Positions 34,470-44,964 of a stretch of DNA of 64,000 bases are shown one piece after another. Location of the stretch: NCBI GenBank assembly GCA_964554265.1, contig CAZKOB010000003.1, positions 1 through 64,000 of the forward strand, read 5' to 3'. Under the pieces are notes generated by a model that was given only the letters and a program-made list of their open reading frames with translations, was not told the DNA's origin and ran no database searches. The stretch is from RGIG8745 sp964554265. GTDB taxonomy: Bacteria > Bacteroidota > Bacteroidia > Bacteroidales > Bacteroidaceae. A program made the translations under genes and the position numbers. Within the stretch, counting starts at the first letter, position 1. The number at the start of each line of letters is the position of its first letter.

Positions 34470-36614
34470 TTGATAGACCAGTCTACAATTGATAGAATCA
34501 TGGATGCTGCAAACATTGTGGATGTAGTGTCTGAATATGTTACGCTTCGCCGTGCTGGTGCAAGCTATAAAGGATTGTGTCCTTTTCATGACGATAAGAC
34601 TCCATCGTTTTATGTATCCCCTTCCAAAGGCTTGTGTAAATGTTTCAGTTGCGGAAAAGGGGGAAATGCGGTACATTTCATAATGGAGCAGGAGCAGATG
34701 TCATATTATGAGGCACTGAAGTTTCTTGCCAAGAAATATGGGATAGAAGTAGAAGAGCGTCAGCTTACTCCTGCCCAGCGCCAGACTCAGAGCGAACGTG
34801 AAAGTATGTTTGCCGTGAATGAATGGGCTAGCAATTATTTTCATGACACCATGTTGAATACTCAGGACGGCAGAACGGTAGGTCTTGCGTACTTTCGGTC
34901 GCGTGGGTTCCGGGACGACATCATGGACAAGTTTCGTTTGGGGTTCTGCCTGTCACAGTATGATGCCGTGTCGAAGGAAGCCGTAAGGAGGGGCTATAAG
35001 GAGGATTTTCTTTTGAAAACAGGCTTATGCTATCGTCGCGATGACGGCTCTTTGCGTGATAAGTATTGGGGACGTGTCATCTTTCCTTGGTTTTCTGTCA
35101 GCGGTAAGGTTGTGGCTTTTGGCGGACGTGTACTCGATTCACGCACAAAAGGGGTGAACCAGAAATACATCAACTCGCCGGAATCGGAAATATTTCATAA
35201 GAGCAATGAACTCTATGGTATATTTCAGGCAAAGAAGTCAATAGTGAAGGAAGACAGGGTTTATATGGTTGAAGGATATACAGACGTTATATCCATGCAC
35301 CAGTGTGGTGTGGAGAATGTAGTGGCGAACTCTGGTACGGCATTGAATGAGGCGCAGATACGTTTGCTCCGTCGTTTCACTTCTAATATAACATTGCTGT
35401 ATGATGGAGATGGGGCCGGTATACATGCTGCGTTGCGTGGTACCGATATGTTGCTTGCTGAGGGGATGAACGTGAAGATTCTTCTTCTGCCTGACGGAGA
35501 CGACCCGGACAGTTTTGCCAGAAAGCATACGGCAGACGAATATAAGAGATACATTGAATCCAACCAGACCGATTTTATCATATTCAAGACAAACCTTCTG
35601 TTGGGAGATGCTGGACGGGATCCTTTGAAACGCGCTCAGCTTGTCAAGGATATAGTGCGCAGCATTTCGGTGATTCCGGAAGAAATAGTCCGTTCGGCAT
35701 ATATACATGAGTGCAGCGAGATGCTGGGTGTCGATGAACTCATGCTTGTGAGGGAGACGGAAAAGAATCGTGCACAGGAGCGTGAACGTATTTGGAAAGA
35801 GAAGGAGCGCGAACGGAGTCGTCTCTTGAACAGGAACGAAATGGCTTCGCAAACTCCGGGAACAGAGGTGCAGAATGTTCCGGAAGAGACGGATGTGGTG
35901 GCGGATGGACAGGATAAATCCCAAAAGCCGCTTACTTCGGATACGGATAAATCTCCACTTTCCGATGTACAGGCTCATGCTGAAGCAGTTCATGCTGTGC
36001 CTCTTGAAGATAATGGACATTCGGCAGACCAACCGGATTCGGGACTCGTAAGCCGTAGGAGTCGTGAGGAGATGCGCTTCATGGGTCTTGAGCGCATGAT
36101 TATGTCGTTGGTGGTGAAATATGGAGAACAGACAATGGACGGTGAAGACGAGAATGGCGAGGCCGTTAAGATTACCATAGCAGATTATGTCGATTCTGAA
36201 TTGCGGAATGATGGTTTGAGCTTCCGTACTCCCCTTTATTCAGCTATGCTTGCCGATGTGGTAGCCGGAGTACACGATCCCGGATTTGTGGCAAGCCGGT
36301 ATTTTCTGAATAATCAGAATATAGAGATCAGTAGAGAAGCTGTAGAACTTCTGAGTGAACCTTATCAGTTGAGCAGCGGTCAGGTTATGCCTACAGAGCG
36401 CGAGTTGCTTTCTGGATACATCGTACATCTGATGTTCGATTACAAGTTTGCGGTTATTGAGGATGAACTTTGCGTTATTTCAGAGAAATTGTCCGACCCT
36501 GCTGTTTGTGCGGACAGTGATAAATGTCGGGAGATAATGCAGAATTATATACTCTTGAGCGATGTGCAACGTAAGCTTGCCAAGCATCTTGGCGACCGTA
36601 TTGTAATGAAATGA
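34470..36614 (+). CDS. dnaG: DNA primase
   Basis: Synthesises RNA primers for replication. The 714-residue chain starts at a TTG codon, because the conserved N-terminus (M)IDQSTIDRIMDAANIVDVV of the family begins there. The CHC2 zinc site is CPFHDDKTPSF...CFSCGKGG (about 38-68). The Toprim core has MVEGYTDVISMHQCG and LLYDGDGAG. After about residue 430 comes a long acidic, low-complexity linker (about 455-530), then a helicase-interaction-type C-terminal domain. A weak inverted pair (TTCGGCA / TGCCGAA) lies between the SPOR gene and this start. Confidence 0.95.
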   Translation: MIDQSTIDRIMDAANIVDVVSEYVTLRRAGASYKGLCPFHDDKTPSFYVSPSKGLCKCFSCGKGGNAVHFIMEQEQMSYYEALKFLAKKYGIEVEERQLTPAQRQTQSERESMFAVNEWASNYFHDTMLNTQDGRTVGLAYFRSRGFRDDIMDKFRLGFCLSQYDAVSKEAVRRGYKEDFLLKTGLCYRRDDGSLRDKYWGRVIFPWFSVSGKVVAFGGRVLDSRTKGVNQKYINSPESEIFHKSNELYGIFQAKKSIVKEDRVYMVEGYTDVISMHQCGVENVVANSGTALNEAQIRLLRRFTSNITLLYDGDGAGIHAALRGTDMLLAEGMNVKILLLPDGDDPDSFARKHTADEYKRYIESNQTDFIIFKTNLLLGDAGRDPLKRAQLVKDIVRSISVIPEEIVRSAYIHECSEMLGVDELMLVRETEKNRAQERERIWKEKERERSRLLNRNEMASQTPGTEVQNVPEETDVVADGQDKSQKPLTSDTDKSPLSDVQAHAEAVHAVPLEDNGHSADQPDSGLVSRRSREEMRFMGLERMIMSLVVKYGEQTMDGEDENGEAVKITIADYVDSELRNDGLSFRTPLYSAMLADVVAGVHDPGFVASRYFLNNQNIEISREAVELLSEPYQLSSGQVMPTERELLSGYIVHLMFDYKFAVIEDELCVISEKLSDPAVCADSDKCREIMQNYILLSDVQRKLAKHLGDRIVMK

Positions 36615-36668
36615 TACACAAGTTCGGTTTAAGAAAGTCCTGTAAGAAGTGGGTAGTCTTGTGAGTTG

Positions 36669-36744
36669 TTTTGCCGGTGTATTCACAGACCCCTCCTATA
36701 ATTCTTATGGTTCTAAGTAGGGGTCTGTGAATACACCGGCAAAA
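36669..36744. repeat. Perfect 26-bp inverted module pair after dnaG
   Basis: TTTTGCCGGTGTATTCACAG (36669-36688, continuing to 36694) is mirrored exactly at 36719-36744, with a 24-nt loop. It lies between the TTCTTAAACCGAACT motif (36617-36635, reverse) and core copy C. It is the cleanest example of the GGAGTCTGTGAATACACC-type module forming a hairpin, and it lies 55 bp after the dnaG stop. Confidence 0.9.
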
Positions 36745-36767
36745 GCAACTGATTTTCTTATGGACAG

Positions 36768-37440
36768 TTCTTCTTTCTTTTTGACACTAAGTCCACCCAT
36801 AGCAAACGGAACTTTATTAACATAATTAAGGTTCGTTTACATATGAATAATTGTTGATTTTTTTTGAATTTTACTGATAAAAGTTTGATAATCAAGATAA
36901 TACTATTTTGGCAAAACGATGCAGTTTTAGGTGCAAGAAGTACAGGTAATAACAAAAATAGGAAATACTGATAATCAGTAAGTTATAAAATTATTTGTCC
37001 AAGACTCCTGCTTTTTGCCACCAAAATCCATCTTTGTTTTCCGTAGCATTGAAAAATCCGATTTTGATTTTTTAAGAAATCAATTTTAGCCAATATCCAA
37101 TTTCTGCCTGAAAAACGGACGTTCTCAAACTCGTTCACCTTGAAAATAAATTTTGTTCACCTTGAAAGTTTTTTCACAAGGCACTTTAAAACCATTTTCA
37201 AGGTGAACGAATTTTATTTTCAGCGTACTCTTTTTTCAGACGAAGCACGTGCGAATGTGAATTAATGTATCTTTTTGAAGTAAAATTTGTATTATTTTTA
37301 CATTTGGGGTTCAAGGCCTGAAAACGGCCCTACAATTGCGTAAATGGAACTTCGGTCGGATTCGGCCGATTTTATGCGATTCTGCGAGCTTTGAATTTTA
37401 ACATTTCAGATTGTCAAAGAAAAGTCCGTAATTTATGACA
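36768..37440 (-). repeat. Dispersed non-coding core element, copy C (reversed)
   Basis: Third copy, in the opposite orientation to A, B, D and E. The 80-bp box is at 37142-37221; read in the copy's own direction its centre is AAGTGCCTT, as in A and E. The AGAATCGCATAAA stem is decayed here, with at least three mismatches. TTAAACCGAACTCGCG motifs lie on both outer sides, reverse at 36617-36635 and forward at 37571. It fills most of the dnaG-tamB gap (36615-37805). No gene is supported inside. Confidence 0.9.
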
Positions 37441-37722
37441 AATAGATAGCATATGACGATATAAAGGCTTACGTCTGTATCCGCTTCGCTGCATTGAAAG
37501 TGGACCGGAGAGGATACTGAAACTTACAGACATAAAAATGAGCGCAGATAAAGTGTCGGCTCTTGCCCATCTTAAACCGAACTCGCGTAAATGATGGTTG
37601 TATGGTTGCTTCCGTTCTGATGTACAACAGCATTTAGTTTTTTGTACCGAGAAAACTTTTCCATGTCAAGTCTTATATAGGTTATTTTTTTCGGTATGTT
37701 CGGTGAACATATCAAGACTTTA

Positions 37723-37756
37723 TTTGTCTTTAAATCAGTGAAAAGTTGTATGTTTG
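37723..37756 (+). promoter_or_regulatory. Promoter of tamB-tamL
   Basis: TTTG (37723-37726) and TATGTTTG (37749-37756) are 22 bp apart, followed by CAAC. The ATG of tamB lies 50 bp downstream. Confidence 0.6.
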
Positions 37757-37805
37757 CAACGCAAACGATTATTAATTGACATTTTTATTTATTCCTTCAT
37801 GACTT

Positions 37806-40800
37806 ATGGATAAAGAAGAGAAGAAAGAGGATGTAAAGGATGTTTTTGTTAAGAATGTAAAGAAAGGCAGGATTGTCAAGGTGGCCGTTTGGGTTGCTCT
37901 CAGTCCTGTGCTGTTGTTTGTTTTTCTTTCTGTACTTATATATATACCCTCTGTTCAGCAGTTTGCGGCGGAGCGTGTGGCGGAACATTTGTCCCAAGAA
38001 CTGGGTATGGAGGTGAAAGTTGGACGTTTGCAACTGAAATTTCCTTTAGACCTTTCTGTCGAGCATACCACTGCGCTTCAAGGCAATGACACTGTGTTTA
38101 GTGCCGATATGCTTGATGTGAGTGTCAGGATGATGCCTCTTTTCTGTAGTCAGATAGAGGTGGATGGCATTTTCATGAGCGGACTGAAGGTGAATACCAT
38201 GAGTCTTATAGATGCATGTACGATAAAGGGAAAGGTGGGAGAGTTCGCTCTCGATGCGCACAACATCGATTTGAAGAATGGTATGGCTGTGGTCAATAAA
38301 GCCGTACTGAAAAATACTGTGCTTGATGTGGCTATGTCGGATTCCGTTGCAGAAGATACGACAGCGTCGGAACCAGCTCTGTGGAAAGTGCAACTTTGTA
38401 ACCTCCATCTCCATAATGTGGATTTGAGGCTGCATCTTGCACCTGCGGTCGACAGTGTGTCCGTTGGGGTAGGTGTGGGTAATGCTAAAATTGTAGCTTT
38501 TCTTGATCTTGGTGAGGAGATATACCGCATCGACGAGTTTGATATGAATAATTCATCTGTGAACTATGACGTCGGTCGTAATCCTTATCTGTGCGATAGT
38601 CTGCAGGAACGTGTCGCGTCTTTTGATGCAAGTCATATCGCGCTTACAGATTTTGCAATGAAGCTTGATTCTGTGGGGTATCGCGGAACTGGCAGTTTGA
38701 ATGCAAATATCCGTCAGTTGACGGCGCGCGAAAGATGTGGACTGAAACTTGAAAAGACAGAAGGACGTGTCGTGATGGAGGACAGTGCGCTGGTTGTTCC
38801 CTCATTGGCTTTGACCACAGATGATTCGTATCTGACAGCTGGAATGAAAATGGATATGAATGCCTTTGATGACAAGAATCCGGGAGTGATGGATGTGCAT
38901 GCTTCTGCACAGATAGGCAAGAACGATATGTTGCTCTTTGTACCGAATGTAGCGACGGAACTTGTACGTAATTGGCCTGTAAAACCGATGTCGGTTGTTT
39001 TTGATGCTCATGGAAACATGAAGTCCATGCATGTCGACAGACTGAACGCGAAACTTGAAGATGCTTTTGATTTGACTTCTTCAGCGGATTTTACGGATAT
39101 CACGGACTCGTTGCGTATGGGGGCTGCTGTGAATCTGAAGGTATTGATTCATAATGCGGATTTCATAAAAGGATTCGTGCCTGCTGATGTGGCCGAACAG
39201 TTTGTTCTTCCTCGGAATATGACTTTGCTTGCCGATGCCGGTATGAATGATGGGAAGGTGTCGGTTGATGCGGATTTGAGCACACCGTATGGTTCTCTGA
39301 TCTTGACTTCTGACTATGATGTGGCAAAAGAAGGATATCTGATAGGACTGGATATTGAGAATTTTATGCTCAGCAGTTTTATGAAGATGGAACAGCAAGC
39401 TTATGTCAATGGTTCTGTGACGGTCAACGGAAGAGGTACAGACATTTATTCCAGAAAAACGTGTGCTGAAGCGATTGTTGCATTGGATGAAGCTCATTTT
39501 GGCAGTGTTGATGTGAGCGGAAGCCGTGCAGATGCTGCTCTTTCCGATGGTTGCATGTCTTTGGGTTTTATCTGCGACAACAGTCTGTTGAATACCTCTT
39601 TTAATTTGAAGGGACATCTATACCCGAATAAGGTGGATGGCACACTTGACATTGACCTTCCGTTTGCCGATATTCGTGCTTTAGGGTTTGCGAAGGAACG
39701 TCTTGAGGTTACGACAAAAGGAGTTGTTGCGTTTACTTCTGATTTTTCCAGTAAATTCATGGTAGATTCTCATATCGACGGACTTGATATGATTATCGGG
39801 AAAGACAGTGTAAAGACCGAACATTTTGATATTCATGCGGAAAGTACCTCTGATTCTACTTTAGCAGTTGTACGTACCGGTGATCTGGATTTTAATTTCC
39901 GTTCTCCTTATAACTTGTTCTCACTTGTGGCAAAGAGTGAAAGATTTGCTAAGATGGTGACAAAGCAAATGGATAAAAGAACTATTGACCTTGAACATTT
40001 GAAGAAATACATGCCTGTTGCTTCTCTCGAAACATCTGTGGGAAGAAACAATCCTGTGACAAAGATTCTGGCTACCAATGGAATCTCATTCGATGAAGTG
40101 AAAGCAAGTCTGATAACTTCCCCTGAGTCTGGATTGCTTGGAAATGCGCATATGTATGGGTTTACTAACGATACCATAGATGTGGATACCGTATATTTCA
40201 ATCTTTCACAAAACAGTACCAGTATTCTGTTCGAGACTGGTGTGATTTGTGATGACCAGAAATTATGTCCGGGATTTAAGGCTTATCTCGATGGACATGT
40301 GGATTTGGATGATGCAGACGTGCATCTTGCTTATTTTAGCAAAAAAGGGAAAAAAGGCATAGATCTTGGTATTGCGGCTGAGTTTACGGATAGTCTGTTG
40401 TGTCTGAAGCTTTATCCGGATCAGCCGGTAATAGCCTTCAGCCAATTTTCTCTGAATAAGGATAACTATGTGAATCTGAACAGGAATGGAGATTTTTTTG
40501 CTGACGTCAGATTGGCTTCTCTGAAGGACAGCTGCCGTATAGCGCTTGAGGCATCAGTTGTTGAAAAACAATATGCGAGAGTTCTGTTGGAGAAACTTAA
40601 TATAGAAGATTTGCTGACTGTTCTTCCCTTCATGCCCAAAATTACGGGAATGCTGAATGTAGATGCCACTTATAGGGCTACGGAGGAAAATTTCCTTGTA
40701 AATGGCTGGCTCTCTGCTGATAAATTCTCTTATGAAAAAATGCCGATAGGCGATGTTAAGGCGGACTTTGATTATGCGCCTCAGGGAACGACTGCGCATG

Positions 40801-42614
40801 TCATTACTGCGAAGCTTAGCCATAACGAACAGGAAGTCATCACTCTGGATGGTATATATGACAGTGATGCGGGCGGTTCGCTCGATGGCAATCTTGTATT
40901 TAATGATCTTCCGCTTTCAATAGCATCTCCGTTTGTCCCCGATCAGATTGCCTATTTCAATGGTTTCCTTGGTGGACAGATACATGCCGTCGGTCCGGTG
41001 GACAAACTTGTTTTTGACGGACAGCTTATGCCGGACGGAATGACCGTACAGTCGGACATGTATGCTGTGAAGCTTCGATTTGCTGATGAACCTATACTTA
41101 TTGCCGACAGTCGTCTGACCTTCAATAAATATAAGGTGTATGCCGTTGGGGAGAATCCGCTGACTCTGAACGGTTATGTGGATTTGGCGAATATGGAACA
41201 GATACGCCTTAGTCTTGGACTTTACGGACGCAATTTCCAGCTTGTTGATGCGCAGCGTACACGCAAGGCTGTTTTGTTCGGAAAAGTATATGGCAATTTC
41301 TTTACTCGTGTAACAGGCACTACCGATGATCTTTCTGTGCGTGGAGTCATCAATGTGCTTGGCAATACGAATATGACCTATATTATGGCTGACACTCCGC
41401 TGTCTGTAGACAACCGTCTTGATGACATCGTTACATTTGTTGATTTTACGGCTCCGCCTGAGTCGGCCGATGATATTCCGAAGAAGACATTTATGGGAAT
41501 AGACATGCAGGTGCAGCTTGTGGTTGAAGACGGAGCGCAGTTCCATTGCGAATTTAGTGCGGATCGCCAGAGTTATGTCAACATACAGGGCGGAGGTTCG
41601 TTAGCCATGAACTACACTCCGGAGGGTATTCTTACTTTGCAAGGAAGATATACCGTCAATGAGGGAGAGATGAAATATTCGTTGCCTGTAATTCCTCTCA
41701 AGACCTTTACGATAAGGAAGGGCAGCTATATCGAGTTTACTGGTGATCCTATGAATCCGGTACTTAAGATTGAAGCATACGAACAAACCAAAGCTGCTGT
41801 CAATGAGAATGGTGGGGGTAGTCGCACTGTTGCTTTTGATGTTGGTCTTAAAATTACCAATACGCTTGAAAATATGGGGCTTGATTTCACTATTGATGCG
41901 CCGGAAGACATCACTGTGCAGAATGAACTTGCAGGAATGTCGAAGGAGGAGAAAAACAAACTTGCTGTGGCTATGCTTGCTACGGGTATGTATTTGTCCG
42001 GAAACAATTCTTCTGGGTTCAGTGCCAGCAATGCGCTCAACAACTTCTTGCAGAGTGAGATAAACAGTATTGCCGGTCAGGCTCTCAGGACTGCTGTCGA
42101 TGTGAATGTAGGGATGGAACAGAATACCAATTATGATGGCAGTACTCGTACTGACTATTCTTTCAAGTTTTCCAAAAGATTTTTCAGTAACAGGTTGAAT
42201 GTGGTGATTGGGGGGAAAGTCTGTGACGATAATAGTTCTGTCGAGCGTGAGTCGGGGACATATATTGACGATGTGTCTCTTGAGTGGCGTCTTGATAAGG
42301 GTGGTACGCGGTATGTCAGAATTTTCCATGAGAAGAATTATGACAACTTACTTGAGGGAGAGCTTATAGAGAACGGTGCCGGTATTGTACTTCGCAAGAA
42401 GATGGACAAGTTGTCCGAACTGTTTATATTCAAGAGTGACAAGAAGCGTCGTGAGGAAGAGCTTCGCAGAAGGCAGGCCGGCGGTAGTGCTTCTTCCGGC
42501 ACAGGAAATGTTTCCGGAGGCAACGGCTCATCCGGTGAAAACGGTTCCTCCGAAAATTCGGTTCCGGTGGACAAGGCGCAGAATCGTGAAGCGTTGAAAA
42601 CCGATGATAAGTAA
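37806..42614 (+). CDS. tamB: TamB-like translocation and assembly module protein
   Basis: A 1,602-residue inner-membrane-anchored periplasmic bridge of the AsmA/TamB family, expected to work with an Omp85 partner in outer-membrane biogenesis or lipid transport. A cytoplasmic charged start (MDKEEKKEDVKDVF) is followed by a membrane segment (VALSPVLLFVFLSVLIYI, about 32-50). A very long beta-rich groove domain follows, then the conserved DUF490 C-terminus (about 1250-1530; PLKTFTIRKGSYIEFTGDP and LAVAMLATGMYL). The end is a Gly/Ser-rich tail. The next gene, 31 bp downstream, is its predicted partner TamL. Confidence 0.93.
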   Translation: MDKEEKKEDVKDVFVKNVKKGRIVKVAVWVALSPVLLFVFLSVLIYIPSVQQFAAERVAEHLSQELGMEVKVGRLQLKFPLDLSVEHTTALQGNDTVFSADMLDVSVRMMPLFCSQIEVDGIFMSGLKVNTMSLIDACTIKGKVGEFALDAHNIDLKNGMAVVNKAVLKNTVLDVAMSDSVAEDTTASEPALWKVQLCNLHLHNVDLRLHLAPAVDSVSVGVGVGNAKIVAFLDLGEEIYRIDEFDMNNSSVNYDVGRNPYLCDSLQERVASFDASHIALTDFAMKLDSVGYRGTGSLNANIRQLTARERCGLKLEKTEGRVVMEDSALVVPSLALTTDDSYLTAGMKMDMNAFDDKNPGVMDVHASAQIGKNDMLLFVPNVATELVRNWPVKPMSVVFDAHGNMKSMHVDRLNAKLEDAFDLTSSADFTDITDSLRMGAAVNLKVLIHNADFIKGFVPADVAEQFVLPRNMTLLADAGMNDGKVSVDADLSTPYGSLILTSDYDVAKEGYLIGLDIENFMLSSFMKMEQQAYVNGSVTVNGRGTDIYSRKTCAEAIVALDEAHFGSVDVSGSRADAALSDGCMSLGFICDNSLLNTSFNLKGHLYPNKVDGTLDIDLPFADIRALGFAKERLEVTTKGVVAFTSDFSSKFMVDSHIDGLDMIIGKDSVKTEHFDIHAESTSDSTLAVVRTGDLDFNFRSPYNLFSLVAKSERFAKMVTKQMDKRTIDLEHLKKYMPVASLETSVGRNNPVTKILATNGISFDEVKASLITSPESGLLGNAHMYGFTNDTIDVDTVYFNLSQNSTSILFETGVICDDQKLCPGFKAYLDGHVDLDDADVHLAYFSKKGKKGIDLGIAAEFTDSLLCLKLYPDQPVIAFSQFSLNKDNYVNLNRNGDFFADVRLASLKDSCRIALEASVVEKQYARVLLEKLNIEDLLTVLPFMPKITGMLNVDATYRATEENFLVNGWLSADKFSYEKMPIGDVKADFDYAPQGTTAHVITAKLSHNEQEVITLDGIYDSDAGGSLDGNLVFNDLPLSIASPFVPDQIAYFNGFLGGQIHAVGPVDKLVFDGQLMPDGMTVQSDMYAVKLRFADEPILIADSRLTFNKYKVYAVGENPLTLNGYVDLANMEQIRLSLGLYGRNFQLVDAQRTRKAVLFGKVYGNFFTRVTGTTDDLSVRGVINVLGNTNMTYIMADTPLSVDNRLDDIVTFVDFTAPPESADDIPKKTFMGIDMQVQLVVEDGAQFHCEFSADRQSYVNIQGGGSLAMNYTPEGILTLQGRYTVNEGEMKYSLPVIPLKTFTIRKGSYIEFTGDPMNPVLKIEAYEQTKAAVNENGGGSRTVAFDVGLKITNTLENMGLDFTIDAPEDITVQNELAGMSKEEKNKLAVAMLATGMYLSGNNSSGFSASNALNNFLQSEINSIAGQALRTAVDVNVGMEQNTNYDGSTRTDYSFKFSKRFFSNRLNVVIGGKVCDDNSSVERESGTYIDDVSLEWRLDKGGTRYVRIFHEKNYDNLLEGELIENGAGIVLRKKMDKLSELFIFKSDKKRREEELRRRQAGGSASSGTGNVSGGNGSSGENGSSENSVPVDKAQNREALKTDDK

Positions 42615-42645
42615 ATGGAATGTATAATCAGAATCAAAATTGTAT

Positions 42646-44964
42646 ATGAAGTACATTATATATATCGCATCTCTCTTCACAGTTCTTGCCGGTTTTCTTG
42701 CTGCTTGTTCCACTACAAGCAACTTACCGGAGGATGAAATGCTCTATACTGGTATCAAGTCTGTCACTGTCAACGGCCGACAAGGCACTGTTGCCGAGGC
42801 CACGGCTTTGACTGAAGTGGAAGCGGCTATAGCGTATGCTCCGAACAACTCTTTCATGGGGAGTTCGTCGTTGCGTACTCCTTTGCCTATTGGCTTGTGG
42901 GTATACAATGGATTGGTCAATAAGCAAAATTCCGGATTTAACAGATGGCTTTTCAATACATTCGGCAGTACTCCAAAGACTATTACGGCTGTCAATCCGG
43001 TAACTCGTTCACAAATTGCCACCTATTTGTTGCAGAACTATGGCTATTTTCAGGGAAATGTCAATTATACCCTTGTTGACCAGAAAAATCCAAAGAAGCA
43101 GAAGATTTCGTATGAGATAAATCTTGGAAAACCATATATGTTCGATTCTATCCGCTATTCTTTTCCTTCGACGGAAGACAGCATAATACGTGCAACGGAT
43201 TATGCGCGCTATATCAGAAGAGACGAACAGTTCAGTGTGGTGAACCTGCAAGCTGAGAAGGCTCGTCTTGTCAAGGAGTTCCGTAATAACGGCTTCTACT
43301 ACTATCGTCCCGACTATATTTCATATTTTGCCGATTCCATGCAGATTCCTTATCGGGTGAAACTGCTGGTCGTGCCGGACAAGGATATGCCTGTACGTGC
43401 CGGGAAGCAGTGGAGGATTGGCGATATTAGTACTTACATACGCAACAGCAGTGGCATGCGCAGCCAATATACGGATTCTTTGAATCTCAAAGGATTGAAA
43501 ATCGCTTATTCCGGCAGCAAGATTCCTGTAAAGCCGCGTGTGATGTTCAGGACATTCCGCTTTTGGAGAGGACAGATGTTTAATCAGAGCAAACTCGACC
43601 GGACGATAACCAACCTGAACAATATGCAGGTGTTCTCCCAAGTGCAGTTTTCTTTCATTCCGCGCGACACTACTCGTGCCTGCGATGTGCTCGATGTGCG
43701 TTTGGATGCCATAATGGACAAGCTTATTGATGCCGAAGTGGATTTCAATATCACTCAGAAGAGCAATTCACAGATTGGTCCTAACCTCGCGCTTACCTTT
43801 TCAAAAAGAAATGCTTTCAGGCATGGCGAGACTCTCTCCTTCAAGTTAAAAGGTTCGTATGAATGGCAGACCAACAGGTCGGTGACCGGCCAAAGTTCAA
43901 AGATCGATTCATACGAAACGGGAATGGAGGCTTCGCTGACTTATCCGTGGACGGCATTTCCCGGATTGGCTACCAAGATATTCCGTTATCCTACCTCTTC
44001 TGCATTCAAGCTGTCTGTCGATCATCTCAATCGGGCCGGCTATTACCGTCTGTTGTCTTTTGGGGCTGAAGCGGCGTATAAGTTCCAGACTTCAAACGAT
44101 GTGAGCCATACGTTTGTACCTCTTACCCTTACTTACAACAAACTGATGGAGACGACGGCGAGGTTCGATTCCATAACAGCCTCCAATCAAGCTCTTTATG
44201 TGAGTCTGAAGAATCAATTCATTCCTGCCATGCAGTATATACTTACTTACGACAACAGCAGGAACTCGAAGTTGCACCGGACGACATGGTTTGAGCTGAT
44301 GGTGAAGGAATCAGGGAATATAATTGGAGGAATCATGGCTGCATCGGGGAAGAAATTCAGCAAGGAAGACAAGAAACTCTTTGGCAGTCCGTATTCGCAG
44401 TTTCTCAAGCTGACGCTGGACTTGCGCAATAAGTTCAAGTTGGCCGAGAAGAGTTTGATTGCAACCAGATTGTATGCTGGAGCCATATTTACATACGGCA
44501 ATTCGTCCGTCGCCCCTTACAGTGAGCTTTTTTATGTCGGCGGAGCCAACAGCATTCGTGCTTTCAGTGTGCGTTCCATAGGTCCCGGACGATACTATGA
44601 TTATTCCGGACGTGGGACGTATCTTGACCAGGCCGGTGATTTGAAGCTTGAAGCCAATATTGAATATCGTTTTAACATCACAGGAAACCTGTATGGAGCG
44701 GCATTTGTCGATGCGGGAAATGTATGGTTGTTGAAGAACGATGATTCGCATCCGGGTGGAAAGGTTGGAGACGGAGGTTTTCTCAATTCCATTGCTTTGG
44801 GCACAGGACTTGGCCTGCGTTATGACCTTGAATTTCTTGTTCTCCGATTAGATTTGGGTGTGGGGATACATGCTCCGTATGATACAGGGAAGTCTGGGTA
44901 TTACAATATTCCTAAATTTAAGGATAGTCTCGGATTGCACTTTGCTGTCGGATACCCGTTCTGA
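42646..44964 (+). CDS. TamL-like Omp85-family outer-membrane lipoprotein
   Basis: About 772 residues from the ATG (MKYIIYIASLFTVLAGFLAACS); an upstream TTG two codons earlier is unlikely. The lipobox is GFLAACS, the distinguishing mark of the lipidated TamA-like proteins of Bacteroidota (TamL). POTRA-like domains cover about 25-370, and the C-terminal half is a BamA-like barrel with AANSIRAFSVRSIGPGR-type signature residues (the sequence reads GGANSIRAFSVRSIGPG) and a terminal aromatic (FAVGYPF). It follows tamB in the same direction. Its last 47 bp overlap the end of the convergent CatA-like gene. Confidence 0.9.
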   Translation: MKYIIYIASLFTVLAGFLAACSTTSNLPEDEMLYTGIKSVTVNGRQGTVAEATALTEVEAAIAYAPNNSFMGSSSLRTPLPIGLWVYNGLVNKQNSGFNRWLFNTFGSTPKTITAVNPVTRSQIATYLLQNYGYFQGNVNYTLVDQKNPKKQKISYEINLGKPYMFDSIRYSFPSTEDSIIRATDYARYIRRDEQFSVVNLQAEKARLVKEFRNNGFYYYRPDYISYFADSMQIPYRVKLLVVPDKDMPVRAGKQWRIGDISTYIRNSSGMRSQYTDSLNLKGLKIAYSGSKIPVKPRVMFRTFRFWRGQMFNQSKLDRTITNLNNMQVFSQVQFSFIPRDTTRACDVLDVRLDAIMDKLIDAEVDFNITQKSNSQIGPNLALTFSKRNAFRHGETLSFKLKGSYEWQTNRSVTGQSSKIDSYETGMEASLTYPWTAFPGLATKIFRYPTSSAFKLSVDHLNRAGYYRLLSFGAEAAYKFQTSNDVSHTFVPLTLTYNKLMETTARFDSITASNQALYVSLKNQFIPAMQYILTYDNSRNSKLHRTTWFELMVKESGNIIGGIMAASGKKFSKEDKKLFGSPYSQFLKLTLDLRNKFKLAEKSLIATRLYAGAIFTYGNSSVAPYSELFYVGGANSIRAFSVRSIGPGRYYDYSGRGTYLDQAGDLKLEANIEYRFNITGNLYGAAFVDAGNVWLLKNDDSHPGGKVGDGGFLNSIALGTGLGLRYDLEFLVLRLDLGVGIHAPYDTGKSGYYNIPKFKDSLGLHFAVGYPF

